This document shows positions 58,999 to 64,000 of a stretch of DNA of 64,000 nucleotides, piece by piece (within the stretch, counting starts at the first letter, position 1; the number at the start of each line of letters is the position of its first letter). The translations under genes were made by a program, and so were the position numbers. The stretch is taken from contig NZ_JQHM01000001.1 of the NCBI RefSeq assembly GCF_000749845.1, positions 1,550,001 through 1,614,000 of the forward strand. Direction: 5' to 3'. The notes under the pieces are model-generated. The model searched no databases and had not been told where the DNA came from. It saw only the letters and a program-made list of their open reading frames with translations. The DNA is from Pectobacterium betavasculorum (GTDB lineage: Bacteria > Pseudomonadota > Gammaproteobacteria > Enterobacterales > Enterobacteriaceae).

Positions 58999-60387
58999 AT
59001 GGCAAGTATTTCTTCATTAGGCGTAGGTTCTGGATTAGATCTGGGTTCATTGTTAACACAACTAAGAACCGCTGAAAATCAGCGTCTTACGCCCATTACT
59101 GCTCAACAAAGCAGCTTTAAGGCTCAGCTTACCGGCGTCAGCGCACTGAAAAGCTCACTCGACAAACTCAATACTGCCACCAACGCTTTAGCAAAGTCTG
59201 AATCTTTCGGCATCACTTCGGGTTCAATTGATGCGATTACCAATACGAAAGTCTCCAGCACCAATAAAGCCTTTACCGCCACCACTGCCAGTCAAGCTGT
59301 AGCAGGGAGTTATAGCATTGAGGTGAAACAACTAGCGCAAGCGCACTCAATAACGTCAGCAGCCAAAACCAGCGCCACAGAGGCGTTAAGCGCGACAGAT
59401 ACCACGCTCACTATCACTCAGGCAAACGGAAAACCACTCACCGTTGACGTAAAAGGGGGGGAAACCTCACTAAACGACGTCCGTGATGCCATTAACAAAG
59501 CGAACGGCGGCGTAAGCGCCAGTGTGGTAAAAGCGAAAGACAACGAGTATTACCTGATGTTAACTGCTAGAGATAGCGGCGAAAAAGGGGAAATTACGTT
59601 AACGGATAGCGGCAATACTCTGGGTACGACAACGGAAAAAGTGGCGGCGCAAAATGCGTTAATCGTAGCAAACGGTATCGAGATCGAACGCCAGAGCAAC
59701 ACGATTGATGACGCATTTGAAGGGGTAACACTCTCATTGCAGGCAAAAACAGAAACCGACAAACCGGAAACCCTGACCGTCGATCAGGACATTACCGGAA
59801 TGAAAGACGCAGTCAAAGCCTGGGTTGACGCCTACAACTCACTGCAAGACACGATTAGTGCGCAAACTAAATTTACCGCCGTTGAGGCTGGAGAAGACCA
59901 ATCCAGTACCAACGGAGCATTGATAGGCGATTCAACGGTTCGTAATATACAGAATCAGTTGAAAGCACAGCTTACTAGTATGCAGACGGACAGTGGCGAG
60001 TTCAGAATCCTGGCCGATTTAGGAATCAAACAAAATGCCAAAACTGGCAAACTCGAAATTGACAATACTAAACTCGAAAAAGCGCTTAAAGAAGAGCCGG
60101 GTAAAGTACAAGCTTTTTTCGTCGGCGACAATGATAAAACCGGATTTGCTACACAGACCCGCAGTTATCTGAAAGAGGTACTCGATACCACTGAGGGTAC
60201 GATCAAGACGAAAGAAGATAGTATTAATAAAACGCTAAAGTCACTGGATACTCAATTCACTCGCGTCAGTAACAGCATCGAAGAAACGATCGCACGCTAC
60301 CAGAAACAGTTTACTGAGTTGGATAAAGCCATGTCTGGCATGAACAGCACCACCAATCAGTTGGCGAGCATGTTCTCTAATCTCTAA
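58999..60387 (+). CDS. fliD: Flagellar filament cap FliD
   Basis: Pentameric cap at the filament tip that guides flagellin folding. The 462 residues start MASISSLGVGSGLDLGSLLTQL, with a FliD N-terminal coiled part (QAVAGSYSIEVKQLAQAHSI) and a FliD C-terminal domain (VKAWVDAYNSLQDTI; LADLGIKQNAKTGKLEIDNT) ending in a helix. AAGG lies 8 bases before the ATG. It heads a fliDST operon driven by a sigma-28 promoter. Confidence 0.96.
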   Translation: MASISSLGVGSGLDLGSLLTQLRTAENQRLTPITAQQSSFKAQLTGVSALKSSLDKLNTATNALAKSESFGITSGSIDAITNTKVSSTNKAFTATTASQAVAGSYSIEVKQLAQAHSITSAAKTSATEALSATDTTLTITQANGKPLTVDVKGGETSLNDVRDAINKANGGVSASVVKAKDNEYYLMLTARDSGEKGEITLTDSGNTLGTTTEKVAAQNALIVANGIEIERQSNTIDDAFEGVTLSLQAKTETDKPETLTVDQDITGMKDAVKAWVDAYNSLQDTISAQTKFTAVEAGEDQSSTNGALIGDSTVRNIQNQLKAQLTSMQTDSGEFRILADLGIKQNAKTGKLEIDNTKLEKALKEEPGKVQAFFVGDNDKTGFATQTRSYLKEVLDTTEGTIKTKEDSINKTLKSLDTQFTRVSNSIEETIARYQKQFTELDKAMSGMNSTTNQLASMFSNL

Positions 60388-60416
60388 ATTCTCGATGAAA
60401 GAAAATAGGTAATGTG

Positions 60417-60827
60417 ATGTACAACATGAAAGGCAGCCAAGCCTATGCTCAAGTAGGCCTCGAAAGTAGCGTGATGAGCGCAAGCCCACACCAGCTTATC
60501 GTCATGCTGTTTGATGGCGCACGCAGTGCAATGGTTCGCGCGCGCATCCTCATGGAGCAAGGCGACATCCCAGGTAAAGGTATGGCGCTATCCAAAGCGA
60601 TCAATATCATCAGCAATGGATTAAAGGCCGGGCTAGATATGGATAGAGGGGGCGAACTGGTTGAAAACCTGTCTGCCCTTTATGACTATATGACCCAGCG
60701 ACTGTTGATTGCCAATTTACATAACGATCCCAAAGCAATAGAAGAGGTTGAAGTATTATTGGAAAACATTGCTGATGCCTGGCGGCAAATCGGCCCTAAT
60801 TACAAACCAGAGCAGGAAGTACGTTAA
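60417..60827 (+). CDS. fliS: Flagellin export chaperone FliS
   Basis: Binds flagellin in the cytosol before export and prevents early polymerisation. The 136-residue helical protein aligns with E. coli FliS (KGSQAYAQVGLESSVMSASP; LSKAINIISNGLKAGLD; EEVEVLLENIADAWRQI). ATG 60417 has AGGT 6 bases upstream; a GTG one codon earlier is possible. Its stop overlaps the fliT start by one base. Confidence 0.95.
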   Translation: MYNMKGSQAYAQVGLESSVMSASPHQLIVMLFDGARSAMVRARILMEQGDIPGKGMALSKAINIISNGLKAGLDMDRGGELVENLSALYDYMTQRLLIANLHNDPKAIEEVEVLLENIADAWRQIGPNYKPEQEVR

Positions 60828-61207
60828 TGGTTTCCCCCCATCGGCTTCTAAAAGATTACCAACAGCTTTTGTCTCTGAGTCAAAAAATTCTTCATCTGGC
60901 CATTAGCGGCCAATGGGATACGTTGGTTGAGCAAGAGATTGTTTATGTTCAGTCCGTTGAAGGCTTAGTTAACATGCCGATCCCTGACGAAATCGACAGC
61001 GTGATGCGACTGCATCTGCGACAGATTTTGCAGGAAGTGATGGATAATGAGGCGAAAGTAAAACAACTTCTACAGAAGCGGATGGATGAATTAAGTTCGT
61101 TAATGGGAAAATCACTAAAGCAAAAGTCAATTAATACGACTTATGGCGAATTTGCAGACCAGAGACTGCTACCTGGTGAGCCCTTACCTGACGAAACTCA
61201 CTCGTAG
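60827..61207 (+). CDS. fliT: Flagellar chaperone FliT
   Basis: Chaperone of FliD and regulator of FlhDC in E. coli relatives. The 126-residue protein is all-helical (LLKDYQQLLSLSQKILHLAI; a long helix around EVMDNEAKVKQLLQKRMDELSS) as in FliT, but is weakly conserved, so the name rests partly on position. The TAATG overlap with fliS suggests translational coupling. Confidence 0.88.
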   Translation: MVSPHRLLKDYQQLLSLSQKILHLAISGQWDTLVEQEIVYVQSVEGLVNMPIPDEIDSVMRLHLRQILQEVMDNEAKVKQLLQKRMDELSSLMGKSLKQKSINTTYGEFADQRLLPGEPLPDETHS

Positions 61208-61370
61208 CGTTCTATCAATTATACCGATCTCGCCGTGCTTCTCTTTTATGCGAAGCACGTTCTTTTTTATTCATAGCCGAGGTTTTAATATACATCCTCA
61301 GCAAGAGCATAAAAAATCAGTACGAGACAAAGGAAATGGACAAACAGACAGGAAATTATCGCAGACAGAG

Positions 61371-61413
61371 ATTGTGCGTAATCCCATTATGTAACAGTGA
61401 GATTACGCACAAT
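61371..61413. terminator. Inverted repeat between convergent fliT and fliE
   Basis: ATTGTGCGTAATC and GATTACGCACAAT form a perfect 13-bp stem with a 17-base loop in the convergent gap; a likely bidirectional terminator despite a poor T run. Confidence 0.55.
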
Positions 61414-61450
61414 AACTTTACTACTTACAGTTCGATGTGATTAGACGACA

Positions 61451-61765
61451 TCAAACAGACATATTCATCACTTCCTGATACGCAGATACCAGTTTATTAC
61501 GTACCTGAATACCCATCTGCATTGAAATGGATGACTTCTGTAAATCTACCATCACATCATTCAATGCTACGCCCGGTACGCCCATGGTGAATTTCTCACC
61601 CTGTGTACGAGCGGCCTGCTGCGTATCGCTGATCTTATCGATTGCAGCTTTCAACTCACTGGCAAAACCAGGTTCTACCGATGGTCTGGTTATTGGCGTG
61701 TCAGCAGCTTGCAGAGCTTTGACCTGCATCTGTTGCAGAACGCCATCAATACCTTGAACCGACAT
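61451..61765 (-). CDS. fliE: Flagellar hook-basal body protein FliE
   Basis: Small rod-junction protein linking the MS ring to the rod and the export apparatus. The 104 residues match Fli[21 protein letters not shown] and a conserved C-terminus with [20 protein letters not shown] and [17 protein letters not shown]. It is divergent from fliF. Confidence 0.95.
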   Translation of the reverse strand: MSVQGIDGVLQQMQVKALQAADTPITRPSVEPGFASELKAAIDKISDTQQAARTQGEKFTMGVPGVALNDVMVDLQKSSISMQMGIQVRNKLVSAYQEVMNMSV

Positions 61766-62025
61766 AACACCTCACTGAACCATACAGGTTAGACTGCTTA
61801 TGCATTTTCTATGACAGCATTACCCTATCACACTACTTTTCAGATAAATCGCACAATTAGCGCGAAAAATGCCACCTTATCGACCCATCGATTTTTCTTT
61901 TACGGAAAATAATGACATGCCGATAAATGTTGGCGAAATGTTTTATTGATTGCGCAATCAGGGAGTTCTGTTTTGTCACGTCACAACGTTCAGTATATCG
62001 TTCAACAACCAAGCAGAGAAAGAGT

Positions 62026-63753
62026 ATGAACGCCTCATTAACCGGCTCCGCTACCGGTAAAAATAACTTTGGCGAAATACTCAACCGGCTACGCGCCAAT
62101 CCGAAGATTCCGCTTTTGATCGCAGCCGCTGCGACTATTGCCATCGTCGTTGCGTTGGCTCTATGGGCCAAAGGCCCAGACTATCGGGTTCTTTATAGCA
62201 ACATAAACGACCGAGACGGTGGTGCGATTGTCAGTGAATTAACCAAGCTAAATATTCCTTATCGCTTTGCGGAAAGCGGTGGTGCCATCATGATTCCCGC
62301 CGCAAACGTCTACGAAACTCGACTCAGACTTGCTCAATTGGGACTGCCAAAAGGCGGCGCTGTCGGCTTCGAACTGCTCGACCAGGAAAAATTTGGCATC
62401 AGCCAATTCAGCGAGCAGATTAATTACCAGCGCGCACTGGAAGGCGAACTATCAAGAACGATTGAAACGCTAGGCCCTGTTCAGAATGCTCGCGTCCACC
62501 TCGCCATTCCGAAGCCTTCACTGTTTGTCCGTGAACAAAAAGCGCCCTCCTCCTCTGTCACGCTGACATTGCAACCAGGTCGTGCATTAGATGAAGGCCA
62601 AATCAATTCCATCGTTTACATGGTTTCCAGCAGTGTTGCTGGCCTGCCGCCGGATAATGTTACGGTAGTCGATCAGACCGGACGCCTATTAACCCAAGCC
62701 GGCGGTAGCAGTCGTGATCTAAATGCAGCGCAACTTAAGTACAGCAACGAAGTCGAAGCGATGTACCAGCGCCGTATAGAGTCAATCATCGCGCCAATGG
62801 TTGGTATGGGTAATGTCCATGCCCAGGTCACCGCACAAATTGATTTCTCTGCTCGCGAACAAACTGACGAACAGTATCAACCCAACCAACCGCCAGATAA
62901 AGCAGCCGTTCGTTCTCAGCAAACCAGCCAAAGTGAGCAGAGAGGAGGCCCGAACGTAGGTGGCGTGCCAGGAGCATTAACCAATCAGCCAGCACCGGCA
63001 CCAACCGCGCCCATCGCGACGCAGCCAAATAATGCTGCCAACGCGAATGCGAATAATCAGGCAGGCCAGCAGAACCAAAACAACGCAGCGGGTACGCAAG
63101 CTAATGCGGCAAATGCCAATAGCGTCATTCAGACATCGAATGTTCGCAATGATGCAACAACCAACTATGAAGTCGACAAGACTATTTTACATACCAAACA
63201 CAGCACGGGTGGCGTGAAGCGTTTGTCTGCGGCCATTATCGTTAACTACCAGCCGCCTGGTGAAGATGGCAAACCGGTTGCGCTGACAGAAGATCAGATT
63301 AAACAGATTGAAACAGTAGCACGTGAAGCAATGGGTTTCTCTGCCGAACGCGGTGATACATTAAACGTCGTTAATACGCCATTTATGGACAGCACCGACG
63401 GTTCAGGTGAGCTCCCCTTCTGGCAAAAACAGGCATTCTTCGACCTCCTGATAGAAGCAGGCCGTTGGCTGTTGGTTCTGATCGTTGCCTGGATACTGTG
63501 GCGTAAGTTGGTTCGGCCACAATTGCAGAGAAAAGCACAGCAACAAGAAGCGGCACTGGCAGCGGCAACCTTGTCTCAAGGTGCAGATAGCGACGTTATG
63601 GTCAACCTGAGTAGCTCGGAAGTTGAACAACAGCGGAAATCGCAACAACGTGTCAATGCAGAAATGCAAAGTAACCGCATACGTGAAATGGCAGAGAACG
63701 ATCCACGCGTTGTCGCTCTGGTCATTCGCCAATGGATGAGTACTGAACTATGA
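62026..63753 (+). CDS. fliF: Flagellar MS-ring protein FliF
   Basis: Forms the membrane-embedded MS ring that seats the rotor. The 575 residues have an N-terminal TM helix (about 26-47), the YscJ/FliF ring domain ([34 protein letters not shown]), a Gln/Asn/Ala/Pro-rich linker, a second TM helix ([15 protein letters not shown], about 480-495) and a C-terminal FliG-binding tail ([16 protein letters not shown]). ATG 62026 matches the family start. It overlaps fliG by four bases (ATGA). Confidence 0.96.
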   Translation: MNASLTGSATGKNNFGEILNRLRANPKIPLLIAAAATIAIVVALALWAKGPDYRVLYSNINDRDGGAIVSELTKLNIPYRFAESGGAIMIPAANVYETRLRLAQLGLPKGGAVGFELLDQEKFGISQFSEQINYQRALEGELSRTIETLGPVQNARVHLAIPKPSLFVREQKAPSSSVTLTLQPGRALDEGQINSIVYMVSSSVAGLPPDNVTVVDQTGRLLTQAGGSSRDLNAAQLKYSNEVEAMYQRRIESIIAPMVGMGNVHAQVTAQIDFSAREQTDEQYQPNQPPDKAAVRSQQTSQSEQRGGPNVGGVPGALTNQPAPAPTAPIATQPNNAANANANNQAGQQNQNNAAGTQANAANANSVIQTSNVRNDATTNYEVDKTILHTKHSTGGVKRLSAAIIVNYQPPGEDGKPVALTEDQIKQIETVAREAMGFSAERGDTLNVVNTPFMDSTDGSGELPFWQKQAFFDLLIEAGRWLLVLIVAWILWRKLVRPQLQRKAQQQEAALAAATLSQGADSDVMVNLSSSEVEQQRKSQQRVNAEMQSNRIREMAENDPRVVALVIRQWMSTEL

Positions 63754-64000
63754 GCCTGACAGGAACAGAAAAAAGCGCCATCTTATTGATGACCATTGGT
63801 GAAGACCGCGCCGCGGAAGTGTTTACTCATCTTTCGACCAAAGAAGTACAGCACCTTAGTGCTGCAATGGCGAACATGAGACAGGTATCACAGCAGCAAC
63901 TGCTTGAGATCCTGAGAGAGTTTGAAGCTGACTCAGAACAATATGCCGCGCTCAGTGTGAATGCCGGTGACTACCTTCGCTCAGTGCTTGTCAAAGCCCT
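63750..64000 (+). CDS. fliG: Flagellar rotor switch protein FliG, 3' end outside window
   Basis: Rotor protein of the switch complex. The first 83 residues are visible ([37 protein letters not shown]) and match the N-terminal domain that binds FliF. The start ATG overlaps the fliF stop, so the two are translationally coupled. The torque-generating C-terminal domain is beyond the window. Confidence 0.96.
   Translation, partial: MSLTGTEKSAILLMTIGEDRAAEVFTHLSTKEVQHLSAAMANMRQVSQQQLLEILREFEADSEQYAALSVNAGDYLRSVLVKA

Overview
The window is chromosomal DNA of a soft-rot enterobacterium, most likely Pectobacterium or a close Pectobacteriaceae relative. Protein sequences and gene order follow the E. 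coli fab/rne, yccA-to-fabA and fli regions closely. Plant-pathogen touches include a SpiX-like sugar-phosphate isomerase with a candidate KdgR box and a flagellar cluster containing the flagellin lysine methylase FliB. The genus call rests on remembered sequence similarity and was not tested by a search. No insertion sequence, CRISPR array, rRNA operon or intact prophage was seen.

Layout. 1-7.9 kb (minus strand): yceD-rpmF-plsX-fabH-fabD-fabG-acpP-fabF-pabC-mltG, the fatty-acid and phospholipid initiation cluster, with hairpin terminators after acpP and after fabF. 8-13.6 kb: maf(yceF), rluC and, divergently, rne with a long leader. 13.6-20.8 kb: a small ABM-domain monooxygenase, pyrC, dinI with a LexA box, a small coiled-coil protein, bssS, the yceJ-yceI pair, trhO, an old-yellow-enzyme remnant and lpxL. 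20.8-25 kb: opgGH for periplasmic glucans. 25.3-34 kb is the accessory part: a DUF2946/PepSY metal-related pair, a chemoreceptor, small ribbon-helix-helix, Cys-rich secreted and OrtT-like genes, DUF523, Usp, GNAT, a cysteine hydrolase and an AriR/YmgB-like gene.

34.3-49.4 kb is the conserved block serT(tRNA-Ser UGA)-yccA-tusE-yccX-hspQ-yccU-yccT-mgsA-helD-yccF-yccS-sxy-sulA-ompA-matP-ycbZ-fabA. LexA sits at sulA, and FadR plus FabR operators sit at fabA. 49.4-52.8 kb: yebE, a decayed betI fragment, the SpiX-like gene, tRNA-Ser(GGA) with a duplicated terminator, and phoH. 53.3-64 kb is flagellar: fliZ-fliA, a large second flagellin, fliB and a short fliC on the minus strand; fliD-fliS-fliT on plus; fliE minus; fliF-fliG plus, with fliG cut by the window end.

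How the genes work together. fabD, fabH, fabG, fabF and acpP provide the elongation cycle, plsX links it to phospholipid, fabA starts unsaturated acids and lpxL uses acyl-ACP for lipid A. dinI and sulA are the SOS genes. FliA should drive fliC and fliD through the two divergent sigma-28 promoters seen between them. FliS and FliT chaperone the filament and cap proteins, and FliB is expected to methylate one or both flagellins. The strongest leads for something new are the second flagellin with a large beta-rich insert beside fliB, the OrtT-like orphan toxin patch, and the DUF2946/PepSY pair.
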